DNA of 39,278 nt from CAADGU01 sp964467705 (lineage in GTDB: Bacteria > Chloroflexota > Anaerolineae > Promineifilales > Promineifilaceae), in assembly GCA_964467705.1 (NCBI GenBank), contig CAYXUZ010000046.1:1-39278 (forward strand), given 5' to 3'. The notes beneath the pieces are model-generated. The model worked only from the letters and a program-made list of their open reading frames with translations, was not told where the DNA came from and searched no databases. Both the position numbers and the translations under genes were made by a program. This document shows positions 9,161 to 17,878 of the stretch, one piece after another (the stretch's first letter is position 1; each line of letters opens with the position of its first letter).

Positions 9161-9280
9161 TCAACCGTCACGTTCCCGCAGATAAAAATAGACAGCCGCC
9201 ACAATCGCCGCCACCATGGCCGCACCGCCACAAAGCAATAAAATAATCAGTAACATACTGGTTAAGCCCATCAAATACAT
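9161..9280 (-). CDS. Predicted 39-aa single-span membrane protein
   Basis: A short minus-strand frame encodes 39 residues: a hydrophobic helix (LLIILLLCGGAAMVAAIVAAVYFYL, about residues 10-34) followed by the positively charged end RERDG. A single helix with a charged C-terminal cap is typical of genuine small membrane proteins. Its stop codon abuts the stop of the DUF456 gene. Against it: no Shine-Dalgarno is visible, and a dispersed hairpin lies directly upstream, between it and the L,D-transpeptidase gene. Later ATGs at residues 4 and 9 would still leave the helix. It is plausible but unproven. Confidence 0.4.
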   Translation of the reverse strand: MYLMGLTSMLLIILLLCGGAAMVAAIVAAVYFYLRERDG

Positions 9281-9283
9281 TCA

Positions 9284-9316
9284 AGACATCCGATTTTTTA
9301 GAAAAATCGGATGTCT
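9284..9316. repeat. 33-bp inverted repeat AGACATCCGATTT..., copy A
   Basis: Arms AGACATCCGATTT and AAATCGGATGTCT form a near-perfect hairpin. A second copy with the same arms and a slightly different loop is at 17844-17876. Both copies lie directly downstream of a minus-strand gene (here the L,D-transpeptidase), so they may act as transcript ends, although no strong T-run follows. Confidence 0.8.
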
Positions 9317-9324
9317 CATAGACA

Positions 9325-10917
9325 CTATTCTCTAATCTCCACCACCACCCCATCTTCCGCCCAGGCATACAACGCCTGCGCATTTTCATTACTAATGAGT
9401 ATACAGCCATATGTCACCGGCGCACCCAAATTGTTTGTCCACAGTAGATTGTATCCGTCACGAGTGGGAAACCCATGAAAACCATTCATAAAATCCGAGT
9501 TGGGCACCGGGCGATAAATACCCATGAAATTGGGCATCCACAAATCCCAATTGGCGGCATAGGCGTTTGGCTCGTGGGACTGCACCTGGAAAATGCCCGG
9601 CGCAGTCGGGCTGGAACTGATGCCTGTGCTGGCGGGCCAATCCCACTTTAGTTGCCCATTTTCAAATGCCTGCACCCGCTGTTGGCCGATGCTGACCACA
9701 ATCCGTTTGTGCGGCACAATCGGCAGCGGCAGCATCTCATCCACCGAGGGAATGGCAATGACCTGCCCCGGTGACAGCCCGCCCAAACCAGGGTTGTCCC
9801 GCTGAATCCAGGGATACGGGATGCCCACCGCCCGACCAATACTCGCCAACGTATCCCCTGCCTGTACTACGTAACTGGTGGGATGATGGTAAACCCGCGT
9901 CGTTACCGTCGTTTCCCCACTGCGAATCGCTTCGGCCAGTTCGCGCAATGTCGTCTCTGTTTGCAGGTAACGGCCGTCACCCAACTTACCCGCCTGTTCG
10001 TCCAGATAAATCCGGGCGGGTGGCGAGTCAAAATTCCAGCGCAACCAGGTGGGGTTTTCGGGATCAATGGATACAGCTACCCAGTTGCCCCACACATCCG
10101 GCGGCAAATTCCAGGTGAACGTTTCGTCGCTGATGGGGTCATAACCTTGCAAAACGAGGGTACGGCCGAGCAGTTGGTTCAACTGTTGCAACACAGCCGT
10201 GACATCCGTAATGGCCGGGGGAATAAGGGTGTAGCTAAGAGGCAAACGGCCGTGTGCCAGCACGGCCTCCTGGTATTGCTGCAAATAAGCTACCGTCGCC
10301 GCCACATCCAGCGATTGTCCATTGAGAGCCGGGGTCGCCTGCGCCTGCCCATTGCTCACATGCACGGTCGCATTGACCGGGGCGCGTTCCAATTGCGGGG
10401 CCAGCGTTTCCAGATAAGCGGTCGTCACGGCCGTGTCCAGCGTATAAACCGGCGTCACCGCCAACCGTCCAGTGGTGATCCATTCCCAGAGGCCGTCTGG
10501 GGTACGGCCGTCCGCATGTGCCCGTTCCGCCGTCGCCCAGGCATCCAGTTCAATCCCTATCGCTTCTGGCGAGACATTCCACGTCTCTGTTTCACTTTCC
10601 AGCGTCAGGCCCGATTGCTGCCATTGTTGGTTGAGGGTTACGGCCGTTTCATTCACCGACAAACCACCCACGTCCGTCCCCATCACCTGCGTTCCCGGCA
10701 GCAGCAGTGGGCTGGCATAAAGGAGAAGGGCGATTCCGGTTACGGCCGTGACCACCATCAAACCCAACAACATCGGCAGCCAAAGCCAGTGCCGGAAACT
10801 GTGTGGTCTGGCGGTTTGGGCCGGAAAATGTAAATCAGCCGCTCCTCCGCCCGCCGGAAAATAGAGCGTGGGCTGCTCATTGATAACCTGTCTTTTTCTC
10901 ATTATTGTTGTTTTCAT
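9325..10917 (-). CDS. L,D-transpeptidase (YkuD) with PG-binding and LysM domains
   Basis: A 530-aa cell-wall enzyme with a cytoplasmic N-terminus (about 50 residues) and one span (LWLPMLLGLMVVTAVTGIALLLY). Next is a region like the PG_binding_4 domains found with VanW/YkuD proteins (TQVMGTDVGGLSVNETAVTL and a second repeat). A LysM motif follows (YVVQAGDTLASIGRAVGIPYPWI... GLSPGQVIAIP), and the C-terminal YkuD catalytic domain has HGFPTR and then VTYGCILISNENA with the catalytic Cys. Such enzymes form 3-3 crosslinks or attach proteins to peptidoglycan outside the membrane. The exact start is uncertain: ATGs at 10917 and 10902 are both plausible, and a longer frame begins at 10971. No good Shine-Dalgarno is seen. 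The gene is rich in ACGGCCGT sites. Confidence 0.88.
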   Translation of the reverse strand: MKTTIMRKRQVINEQPTLYFPAGGGAADLHFPAQTARPHSFRHWLWLPMLLGLMVVTAVTGIALLLYASPLLLPGTQVMGTDVGGLSVNETAVTLNQQWQQSGLTLESETETWNVSPEAIGIELDAWATAERAHADGRTPDGLWEWITTGRLAVTPVYTLDTAVTTAYLETLAPQLERAPVNATVHVSNGQAQATPALNGQSLDVAATVAYLQQYQEAVLAHGRLPLSYTLIPPAITDVTAVLQQLNQLLGRTLVLQGYDPISDETFTWNLPPDVWGNWVAVSIDPENPTWLRWNFDSPPARIYLDEQAGKLGDGRYLQTETTLRELAEAIRSGETTVTTRVYHHPTSYVVQAGDTLASIGRAVGIPYPWIQRDNPGLGGLSPGQVIAIPSVDEMLPLPIVPHKRIVVSIGQQRVQAFENGQLKWDWPASTGISSSPTAPGIFQVQSHEPNAYAANWDLWMPNFMGIYRPVPNSDFMNGFHGFPTRDGYNLLWTNNLGAPVTYGCILISNENAQALYAWAEDGVVVEIRE

Positions 10918-11112
10918 CCAGTTGCCAGTTCTTTGAAATTGATAGTTGCAGGATAGCGCAAATTTGCCCAATTGTAAGTTAAGCTCAAGTGAGTTTACTC
11001 TACGGCCGTACCCCCCTCATCCCACCATTCCCCCACGCCCTTTACAAACACCTTACACCCCCATTGCAACTTTTTGAAATCTGCCCGGTAACTTAGGGTA
11101 CGACAGAAAACA

Positions 11113-11149
11113 GAGATTGGAGATTGAAGGCCGTTCAATCTCTAATCTC
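11113..11149. repeat. Heptamer-unit hairpin (GAGATTG / CAATCTC)
   Basis: Arm GAGATTGGAGATTGAA, a short loop, then TTCAATCTCTAATCTC. Units are 7-bp GAGATTG-like words. It sits immediately upstream of the AAGGA ribosome site of the following membrane-protein gene. The same unit family recurs at 32845-32876 and inside the NifJ gene. Confidence 0.75.
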
Positions 11150-11163
11150 AAAGGATAAATATC

Positions 11164-11706
11164 ATGGCAGATGTCTACACCGTCACTTTTATCATCATCG
11201 GTATTTTGCTCAGTGTGCCCGCGCTGCTGGTCGCTTTCAATTTGCTCATGCCCCAGATGACGCAGCGGGCCTATACCCGGCTCGACCACACCCCGGTGAA
11301 ATGTTTTTTTCTGGGGCTGCCCGCCACCGGCTTCATCGTCCTCTATTCGCTCGTGGCATTCCAGGCCAGCGCGGGTTTGCTGCAAACCACCGCCTTCATC
11401 GTCGCCATTGGTGGCCTGGGCATTGGCACGATTGGCGGGGCGGGCATGGCTCGTCTGCTGGCCGCCCGCCTGACTCCCCTGGCAAACCCCAACTCCAAAT
11501 TGACCAACCTGCTGCGCGGTGCGGTGCTGTATGAGATGGCCTGCCTAGTACCCTTCGTCGGCTGGTTCCTCTTCATCCCCATCGCCGGCATCACCGCCAT
11601 CGGCGCAGCTGCGTTTGCCCTACTGGGCTGGGTTCCGCAGCAGAAAGTGAGCGACGGTCGCAGCGACCGCGAGCAGTTGGCAGTAAGCAGTCCCCCGTCT
11701 GTTTAA
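11164..11706 (+). CDS. Hypothetical four-span membrane protein
   Basis: A 180-aa integral membrane protein with hydrophobic segments at about 6-30, 52-70, 74-96 and 120-158. I do not recognise a named family. Short polar loops include a conserved-looking MTQRAYTRLDHTPVKCF stretch. The ribosome site AAGGA precedes the ATG. The C-terminal tail after about residue 158 (KVSDGRSDREQLAVSSPPSV) is out of character. It is encoded by a small CGGTCGC hairpin and the left arm of a heptamer repeat (11671-11691), so it looks like repeat DNA captured as coding sequence. The stop lies between the repeat arms. It sits just upstream of the DUF1800/DUF1501 pair on the same strand. Confidence 0.7.
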   Translation: MADVYTVTFIIIGILLSVPALLVAFNLLMPQMTQRAYTRLDHTPVKCFFLGLPATGFIVLYSLVAFQASAGLLQTTAFIVAIGGLGIGTIGGAGMARLLAARLTPLANPNSKLTNLLRGAVLYEMACLVPFVGWFLFIPIAGITAIGAAAFALLGWVPQQKVSDGRSDREQLAVSSPPSV

Positions 11707-11766
11707 CCGCTCACCGCTTACCGCTTACCGCTCACCGCTCACTGCTTACTGCTTACTGCTGACTGG
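11671..11766. repeat. Heptamer-unit inverted repeat (AGTAAGC / CCGCTTA, CTGCTTA units)
   Basis: The left arm GAGCAGTTGGCAGTAAGCAGT lies inside the 3' end of the membrane-protein gene. The right side is eight consecutive 7-bp units (CCGCTCA, CCGCTTA, CCGCTTA, CCGCTCA, CCGCTCA, CTGCTTA, CTGCTTA, CTGCTGA). It ends at the GGAG ribosome site of the DUF1800 gene. The unit family is shared with 18219-18289, 22107-22176 and 26741-26784. Confidence 0.85.
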
Positions 11767-11774
11767 AGACAACA

Positions 11775-13280
11775 ATGCCCCTCTCCCGACGCGACTTCCT
11801 GAAATTGGGTGGCCTGACGGCCGTTGCCGCCACCACTACCACCAGCTGTAGCGTTATCGGCCGGGAGGTCTCCCGGCGTGAACTGCCACAGACATTGACG
11901 CTGCCAGGGGACACGGCCGTTGCCACCCCCCTCCACCGCCTGCTCAATCGCGCCGGATACGGCCCCCGTCCCGGCGATCTGGAACGGGCGGCCGCCATGG
12001 GGTTGGCTGCCTACCTGGAAGAACAACTCAACCCCCAAGAGATAGACGACACGGCCGTTGACCTGCTGCTGCGGTCCCTCACCCTCTACCACATGGATAC
12101 CAGCCAACTCATCGAGCAGGACGAACAAGAGGCAACGGCCGAACTGCTCACCGCCACCATCTGGCGCGCCCTCGCCTCCAAACGGCAGTTGTATGAAGCC
12201 CTGGTCGAATTCTGGTCAGACCATTTCAACATCTATCTGGGCAAAAACGCCCAAATGCCCCCCCTCAAAATCCTGGATGACCGCGACGTCATTCGCCCGC
12301 ACGCCCTGGGCAAATTCCGCGACCTGCTGACCGCCTCCGCCCACAGCCCGGCCATGCTCGTATACCTGGACAACCACGAAAACACGAAGGAGTCGCCCAA
12401 TGAAAACTACGCCCGTGAACTGCTGGAACTGCACACGCTGGGCGTCCATGCCGGCTACACCCAAAACGACGTGCAGGAAGTGGCCCGCATCTTGACCGGT
12501 TGGACGGTGCAGCGCAACGGCCGTCACAAAGGACAGTTCACCTTCAATCCCGACCAGCACGACTATGGCCCCAAAACGGTATTGGGACAAACCATTCGCG
12601 GCGACGACGGCGAAACAGAAGTGGCCGCCTTGCTGGCCCTGCTGGCCGCACATCCGGCCACCGCCCACTTCATCGCCACCAAACTGGTGCGCCGTTTTGT
12701 GGCCGATGAGCCACCCGCCGCCCTGGTCAACCGCGTGGCCCAAAGTTACCAGGAGACGGATGGCGACATCAAAACAATGCTGCGCGTCCTTTTTTTGAGC
12801 GAGGAGTTTGCCGGTGCGCCGTTGAAGCTGAAACGGCCGTACACCTACCTCCTCTCCCTCCTCCGTGCCCTGCATGCCGACCTGCGCACCAGCCGCGACC
12901 GGGCCATAGGCCGGGTGCTGACGCAAATGGGGCAGTTGCCCTTTCATTGGCCGCCGCCCGATGGCTACCCGGACGATTCCGCCGCCTGGGCCGGGAATCT
13001 GCTGCCACGCTGGAATGTGGCCCTGGCCGTGCTGCACGGCGACCTGCGCGGTGTGCGCATCCCGTTGGAGCGCATCATCACCGCCGGAAATGCGCAGACG
13101 TCGCCCCAGGTTTTGCAGTTGTTTAGTGGATTGGTCTACGGCCGTACCCTCACCCCCGCCGAATCATCTCTCTTCACCGCCTACGTAGGCAGTGGTTCAC
13201 TAGACAATCACGAAACCCAACAACGCCTGCGCGACGTCATCGCCCTCATGCTCGCCAGCCCTACTTTTCAATGGATGTGA
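11775..13280 (+). CDS. DUF1800 family protein, Tat-exported (possible lipoprotein)
   Basis: A 501-aa protein. The N-terminus has a twin-arginine signal (SRRDFLKLGGL, residues 4-14) followed by a short hydrophobic stretch and TTTTSCS, so it is probably exported folded and perhaps lipid-modified at the Cys. The mature part carries DUF1800 hallmarks: HRLLNRAGYGPRPGDL near the start, a LVEFWSDHFNIYLGK block, YLDNHENTKESPNENYARELLELHTLGVHAGYTQNDVQEVARILTGW (central conserved core) and a C-terminal LMLASPTFQWM ending. Biochemical function is unknown. These proteins are nearly always encoded beside a DUF1501 protein, as here, and the two are thought to work together outside the cytoplasm. The GGAG ribosome site is directly fused to the end of the upstream heptamer repeat. 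Confidence 0.93.
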   Translation: MPLSRRDFLKLGGLTAVAATTTTSCSVIGREVSRRELPQTLTLPGDTAVATPLHRLLNRAGYGPRPGDLERAAAMGLAAYLEEQLNPQEIDDTAVDLLLRSLTLYHMDTSQLIEQDEQEATAELLTATIWRALASKRQLYEALVEFWSDHFNIYLGKNAQMPPLKILDDRDVIRPHALGKFRDLLTASAHSPAMLVYLDNHENTKESPNENYARELLELHTLGVHAGYTQNDVQEVARILTGWTVQRNGRHKGQFTFNPDQHDYGPKTVLGQTIRGDDGETEVAALLALLAAHPATAHFIATKLVRRFVADEPPAALVNRVAQSYQETDGDIKTMLRVLFLSEEFAGAPLKLKRPYTYLLSLLRALHADLRTSRDRAIGRVLTQMGQLPFHWPPPDGYPDDSAAWAGNLLPRWNVALAVLHGDLRGVRIPLERIITAGNAQTSPQVLQLFSGLVYGRTLTPAESSLFTAYVGSGSLDNHETQQRLRDVIALMLASPTFQWM

Positions 13281-13284
13281 AAGA

Positions 13285-13347
13285 GTGTCAAGTGTCGTGT
13301 ATCAAGTATCAAGTAAACCTGACACCTGACACTTGGCACCTGACACC
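13285..13347. repeat. Heptamer-unit hairpin (TCAAGTG / CTGACAC units)
   Basis: The left arm is made of GTCAAGT/ATCAAGT-like units. The right arm has CTGACAC, CTGACAC-like and TTGGCAC units ending CTGACACC. It fills the gap between the DUF1800 and DUF1501 genes and ends about 10 nt before the AAGGAG ribosome site. An ATG inside its right-hand flank (13333) would extend the DUF1501 frame but has no ribosome site. Confidence 0.8.
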
Positions 13348-13365
13348 CCCTTCAAGGAGAACCCT

Positions 13366-14676
13366 ATGACTACTCAAACCTGTACCCATTGCCCTGAATA
13401 CGGCCGTGTCAGCCGCCGCCACTTTTTGGCCGGGGGGCTGACCTCGGTAGCCGCGTTTGCGTTAGGGCCTAACATTGTCGCCCTGCCGCGTTGGCTGCCC
13501 CAGGTGGCCTTTGCCGACCCGCATGTTGGCCCGGCCGGGGACACACTCGTCTGCATCTTCCTGCGCGGCGGCGCAGACGGCCTCAATATGGTCGTCCCGC
13601 ACGGCGACGAGGAGTATTACCGGCGACGACCGTACCTGAACATTCCCCGACCGGATGATAACCAGGCGAAGGACGGCCGTACACTTGACCTGGATGGCTT
13701 TTTTGGCCTGCACCCTGCCCTGGCCCCCCTGCATGAGATTTACAGCGCCGGGCAGTTGGCCGTCATCCACGCCACCGGCTCCCCCGACGAGACCCGCTCC
13801 CACTTTGAAGCGATGGATTTGATGGAGCGCGGCGCCACCAGTAACGGCGACTACACCGGCTGGCTGGCCCGCCATCTGGCGATGCTGGATACGGGCAATG
13901 AGTCCGCCCTGCGCGCCATTGGCGTGGGCGATATGCTGCCCGCCGCCCTCACCGGGGCCGTCTCCGCCACCGCCCTGCAATCCATCGCCGACTACCACCT
14001 GCACGGCGCGGATGACCGCATCGGGGAAATGAGCACTTTGCTGAACGCCCTCTACAACCAGCAACCAGACCTGCTGACGGCGACCGCCCACCAGACCTTC
14101 GCCTCGCTGGAACTGCTGGCGCAGTTGGGGCGCGAACCGTATACGCCGCACGGCCGTGTCTACGCCGAAAGCGATTTTGGCCGGGCCATGCAAACGGTCG
14201 CCCAACTGATCAAGGCAGACGTAGGTGTGGAAGTGGCCTGCGTGGATTTGGGTGGTTGGGATACGCACGTAGCGCAGGGGGGCGTGACCGGGGCGCAGGC
14301 CAGTTTGATGGCCGAACTGGCAAATGGGCTGGCTGCGTTTTATGAGGATTTGGGCGAGCGGCGGGCGGGGGTGACGGCCATGGTCATGTCTGAATTTGGG
14401 CGGCGGGTGCAGGAAAATGGCGGCCTGGGCACCGATCATGGGCACGGCAGCATGATGATGGTGTTGGGCGGGGGGATCAACGGCGGGCGGGTGTACGGCC
14501 GTTGGCCCAGCCTGCAACCGGAGCAGCTTGTTGGCCCCGGCGACCTGGCCATCACCACCGATTACCGCGATGTGTTGGGGGAACTGTTGCGGAAACGACT
14601 GAATAATGGGGGGGTGACGGCCGTGTTCCCTGGCTACACCGTCAACGAAATGGGTCTGGCTGTACCCCGAACATAA
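13366..14676 (+). CDS. DUF1501 family protein, Tat-exported
   Basis: A 436-aa protein starting MTTQTCTHC, chosen because AAGGAG lies about 7 nt upstream; a longer frame from 13333 starts inside a repeat. The twin-arginine signal VSRRHFLAGGLTSVAAFALG (about residues 16-35) predicts Tat export. The mature protein has the DUF1501 pattern, related to the alkaline phosphatase/sulfatase-like fold: LVCIFLRGGADGLNMVVPHGDEEYY near the start, SHFEAMDLMERG, VDLGGWDTHVAQGG and a C-terminal SEFGRRVQENGGLGTDHGHGSMMMVLGGGINGG block rich in His/Asp/Gly that probably binds metal. Activity is not established. It is partner to the DUF1800 gene immediately upstream. An open antisense frame covers most of the gene but has no sign of being real. 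Confidence 0.93.
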   Translation: MTTQTCTHCPEYGRVSRRHFLAGGLTSVAAFALGPNIVALPRWLPQVAFADPHVGPAGDTLVCIFLRGGADGLNMVVPHGDEEYYRRRPYLNIPRPDDNQAKDGRTLDLDGFFGLHPALAPLHEIYSAGQLAVIHATGSPDETRSHFEAMDLMERGATSNGDYTGWLARHLAMLDTGNESALRAIGVGDMLPAALTGAVSATALQSIADYHLHGADDRIGEMSTLLNALYNQQPDLLTATAHQTFASLELLAQLGREPYTPHGRVYAESDFGRAMQTVAQLIKADVGVEVACVDLGGWDTHVAQGGVTGAQASLMAELANGLAAFYEDLGERRAGVTAMVMSEFGRRVQENGGLGTDHGHGSMMMVLGGGINGGRVYGRWPSLQPEQLVGPGDLAITTDYRDVLGELLRKRLNNGGVTAVFPGYTVNEMGLAVPRT

Positions 14677-14783
14677 ACAAATGCGCCATCCATGACCTTC
14701 GGCGTCCAACTATGTGTCATCTGTCACTAATCCCAATTCTCCCTCCCCCTTACGATCTACAAGGTTTAACAGAAATTATATGG

Positions 14784-14806
14784 GCCTCCAGATACCACCT
14801 GGAGGC
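14784..14806 (+). promoter_or_regulatory. Leader hairpin before pyruvate phosphate dikinase
   Basis: A perfect 8-bp stem GCCTCCAG / CTGGAGGC with a 7-nt loop (ATACCAC), about 12 nt upstream of the GGGAG ribosome site. No T-run follows, so it is not a terminator; it may stabilise the mRNA or be a protein site. Confidence 0.45.
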
Positions 14807-14829
14807 TTACTCTAACTGGGAGAAATACG

Positions 14830-17610
14830 ATGACAATTTTAGCGCCAACTGCAGAACCAACCCTGGCCAAACAGCCCAACGGCCGTAAACCCAAATCCAA
14901 ATTCGTCTACCTCTTCAACGAAGTAGAGCAGGCCGAAGGATACGTCGGCGGCACGTGGGATGGGGTGCGCGCCCTGCTCGGCGGCAAGGGGGCCAATCTG
15001 GCCGATATGACCCGCCTGGGTGTGCCCGTGCCGCCCGGCTTTACCGTCACCACTGAAGCGTGCAACGCCTACCTGGAAGCAGGCGAAAAGTTCCCCGAAG
15101 GCATGTGGGAGCAAGAACTGGATGCCGTCAAAGCGATAGAAGCCCAAACCGGCAAAAAATTCGGTGATCCGCACAATCCGCTGCTCGTCTCCTGCCGCTC
15201 CGGGGCCAAATTCTCCATGCCCGGCATGATGGACACCATCCTCAACATCGGCCTGAACGATGAGGTGGTGGAAGGCATGGTCAAGCTGACCAACGACGCC
15301 CGTTTTGTCTATGACCTCTACCGCCGCCTGGTGCAAATGTTTGGCAGCGTGGTTATGGGTGTGCCCGATGAGGTGTTTGAAGCGGTCATTACCCGGCGGC
15401 GCAAGAATGCGGGCGTGGCTAACGATTCTGACCTGACGGCCGCCGACTGGCAGGTGGTGACGCGCAAATTCAAGGAGATTTTCCGCACCTTCACCAATAA
15501 AGATTTTCCGGCTGACCCCTATGAACAATTAAAACTGGCGACGGAAGCGGTGTTCAAAAGCTGGAATGGTAAACGGGCCATTGATTACCGCAACGCGGCC
15601 AAGATCGCCCATAATTTGGGCACGGCCGTGAACATTCAAACGATGGTCTTTGGCAACATGGGCAACAACTCTGCTACCGGCGTGGCTATGTCCCGCAATG
15701 CCTCCACCGGTGAACCAGAACTGGAAGGCGACTTCCTCATCAACGCCCAGGGCGAAGATGTGGTCGCCGGTATTCGCATCACCCAACCCCTGTCCGACCT
15801 GAAAGCGGAAATGCCCACCCTCTACGCCGAATTTGCCGACATCGCCCACAAACTGGAACGCCATTACCGCAACATGCAGGACATGGAATTCACCATTGAA
15901 GCGGGCAAACTGTGGCTGCTGCAAACCCGCGACGGCAAACGCACCGCGCAGGCCGAAGTGCGCATCGCCAGCGACATGGTGGACGAAGGTCTCATCACCA
16001 AACCAGAAGCAGTGAAGCGCGTCAAGCCAGAGCAGGTAGACTTTTTCCTGCACCCACAGTTGGATAGCACGGCCGTGCGCGAACACAAACCCATTGCCAC
16101 CGGGTTGAACGTCTCCCCAGGTGCGGCCGTCGGCATCGTCGCTTTTGACGCGGACACGGCCGAACGTTGGGCCAAAGAAGAAGGCAAAAAAGTGATCATG
16201 GTTCGGCCGGAAACCAAACCGGATGACGTACACGGCATGTTAGCCGCGCAAGGTATCCTCACCAGTCGCGGTGGCCGCACCAGCCATGCGGCCCTCGTCG
16301 CCCGGCAATTTGGCAAACCGGCCGTCGTCGGCGTCAGCGAATTGGAAATTGATCTGGTCGGCCGGCGCATGAGCATCAACGAGGATGTGCTGATTGAAGA
16401 AGGAGACTGGATTTCGCTGGACGGCGCGACCGGCCAGGTTTTCCAGGGGCAACTGCCCACCGTCGTACCGGACATCAATAATCCTTATCTACTGAAAGTC
16501 CTCAGTTGGGCCGACGAAATTCGCAAATTGGGCGTGTGGGCTAACGCCGACTACCCACGTGATGCCGAACGCGCCCGCGAATACGGGGCGCAGGGCATCG
16601 GCCTCTGCCGCACTGAGCATATGTTCTTTGAAACGGAACGGCTGCCCATTGTGCAAAAGATGATCATGGCCCGCCACGCCGTAGACCGCAAAGATGCGCT
16701 CGACCAACTGCTGCCCTTGCAGCGCGGTGACTTTGAAGGTCTTTTCCGGGCGATGGATGGCCTGCCGGTCATCATCCGCCTGATTGACCCGCCCTTGCAT
16801 GAGTTCCTGCCCGCTTACGAGGAGTTGGTACAAGACCTGGCCGACTTGAAAGTGCGTTTGCAGCATTACCATACCCTTAGCGAGATTGACACCGCGCTGG
16901 CCGAAGTGCGCGTGAAACAGGATTACCTGGAGCGCGTGGTGGCTTTGAAAGAGCAAAACCCCATGCTGGGCACACGCGGTGTGCGTCTGGGCATCCTCAT
17001 CCCCGACCTGACCAAGATGCAGGTGCGGGCCATCTTTGAAGCGGCCTGCAAATGCGCCAAAGAAGGCGTGGATGTCCACCCAGAAGTGATGATTCCGCTC
17101 ACTTCGCATGTGAATGAACTGGAAGTGCAGCAGACGGCCTTGGAAGCGGTGGCCAAAGAGGTGATGGAAGAGCAAAACATCACCATTCATTACAAATTTG
17201 GCACGATGATTGAGATTCCGCGCGCCGCGCTGACGGCCGGAGAAATCGCCGAAATTGCCCAGTTCTTCTCCTTTGGCACCAATGACCTGACGCAGACGAC
17301 GTTTGGCATCTCCCGCGATGACGCCGAAGCCGGTTTCCTGATGGATTACATGCAGCGCGGCATTTTGAAGGAGAATCCGTTTGCCAGCATTGACCCGCAG
17401 GGTGTGGGCCGGTTGATGGAGATTGCGGTGAATGACGGCCGTGCCACCCGTCCCGATCTGGAAGTAGGTATCTGCGGTGAACACGGCGGCGACCCTTCAA
17501 GCATCGCCCTCTGCCATAAGATGGGCCTCAACTACGTTTCCTGCTCCCCCTTCCGTGTCCCCATTGCCCGGCTGGCCGCCGCCCACGCGGCGCTGGCGGA
17601 TAAGAAGTGA
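14830..17610 (+). CDS. ppdK: Pyruvate, phosphate dikinase
   Basis: A 926-aa cytoplasmic enzyme interconverting pyruvate + ATP + Pi and PEP + AMP + PPi, used for gluconeogenesis or PPi-linked glycolysis. Domain order is complete. The N-terminal ATP-grasp region has LLGGKGANLADMTRLGVPVPPGFT. The swivelling phospho-His domain has SRGGRTSHAALVARQFGKPAVVG with the catalytic His at residue 486. The C-terminal TIM barrel has IGLCRTEHMFF, GTMIEIPRAAL, FFSFGTNDLTQTTFG and GICGEHGGDPSS with the catalytic Cys. A polar N-terminal extension of about 25 residues precedes FVYLFNE. The start is supported by GGGAG upstream. It stands alone between the DUF1501 gene and a strong terminator, and lies close to NifJ, its metabolic partner around pyruvate. 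Confidence 0.97.
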   Translation: MTILAPTAEPTLAKQPNGRKPKSKFVYLFNEVEQAEGYVGGTWDGVRALLGGKGANLADMTRLGVPVPPGFTVTTEACNAYLEAGEKFPEGMWEQELDAVKAIEAQTGKKFGDPHNPLLVSCRSGAKFSMPGMMDTILNIGLNDEVVEGMVKLTNDARFVYDLYRRLVQMFGSVVMGVPDEVFEAVITRRRKNAGVANDSDLTAADWQVVTRKFKEIFRTFTNKDFPADPYEQLKLATEAVFKSWNGKRAIDYRNAAKIAHNLGTAVNIQTMVFGNMGNNSATGVAMSRNASTGEPELEGDFLINAQGEDVVAGIRITQPLSDLKAEMPTLYAEFADIAHKLERHYRNMQDMEFTIEAGKLWLLQTRDGKRTAQAEVRIASDMVDEGLITKPEAVKRVKPEQVDFFLHPQLDSTAVREHKPIATGLNVSPGAAVGIVAFDADTAERWAKEEGKKVIMVRPETKPDDVHGMLAAQGILTSRGGRTSHAALVARQFGKPAVVGVSELEIDLVGRRMSINEDVLIEEGDWISLDGATGQVFQGQLPTVVPDINNPYLLKVLSWADEIRKLGVWANADYPRDAERAREYGAQGIGLCRTEHMFFETERLPIVQKMIMARHAVDRKDALDQLLPLQRGDFEGLFRAMDGLPVIIRLIDPPLHEFLPAYEELVQDLADLKVRLQHYHTLSEIDTALAEVRVKQDYLERVVALKEQNPMLGTRGVRLGILIPDLTKMQVRAIFEAACKCAKEGVDVHPEVMIPLTSHVNELEVQQTALEAVAKEVMEEQNITIHYKFGTMIEIPRAALTAGEIAEIAQFFSFGTNDLTQTTFGISRDDAEAGFLMDYMQRGILKENPFASIDPQGVGRLMEIAVNDGRATRPDLEVGICGEHGGDPSSIALCHKMGLNYVSCSPFRVPIARLAAAHAALADKK

Positions 17611-17640
17611 GATCCATAAATCCAAATTCCTTCGGCATCT

Positions 17641-17719
17641 GTCATTCTGAACGGAGTCTCAGAGTGAGGAATCCCTCCTGATTACCTCGAAGGGATTCCT
17701 CGGAAGACCTCGGAATGAC
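17641..17719. repeat. MITE-like element with GTCATTC/GAATGAC ends, copy 1
   Basis: A 79-bp element bounded by GTCATTC and GAATGAC. It contains GGAATCCC and GGGATTCC inside and an ACGGAGTCTC-like subterminal word. It sits 30 bp after the PPDK stop. It is related, in inverted orientation, to 32732-32811 and 37436-37543. Confidence 0.75.
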
Positions 17720-17732
17720 ACTCTCAACAAAC

Positions 17733-17762
17733 AAAAAGCCCTCCGTGACGGAGGGCTTTTTT
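17733..17762 (+). terminator. Rho-independent terminator after ppdK
   Basis: Stem AAAAGCCCTCCGT / ACGGAGGGCTTTT with a minimal loop, followed by a run of T. It probably works in both directions, since the A-run on the other side mirrors the T-run. Confidence 0.9.
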
Positions 17763-17843
17763 AGTTGGTATGTGAGGGCAAAACGGATCACGGCCGTACC
17801 CCCATACCCGCTCCAGGCTACGGCCGTGCCAGAAACCACTGAC

Positions 17844-17876
17844 AGACATCCGATTTCTTGGAGAAATCGGATGTCT
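17844..17876. repeat. 33-bp inverted repeat AGACATCCGATTT..., copy B
   Basis: The same arms as the element at 9284-9316 (AGACATCCGATTT / AAATCGGATGTCT), with loop variation only. It lies 2 bp beyond the stop codon of the minus-strand four-Cys protein gene, matching the position of copy A behind its gene. Confidence 0.8.
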
Positions 17877-17878
17877 GT

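Noticed and set aside
11671..11766. Tandem repeats as a CRISPR array
   Set aside because: Units are 7 bp and contiguous with no spacers; there are no cas genes.
13462..14709. Long open antisense frame (about 415 codons) opposite the DUF1501 gene
   Set aside because: It is a shadow of a GC-rich coding region: no ribosome site, no recognisable domain, and His/Gln/Gly-rich composition typical of reversed coding sequence.
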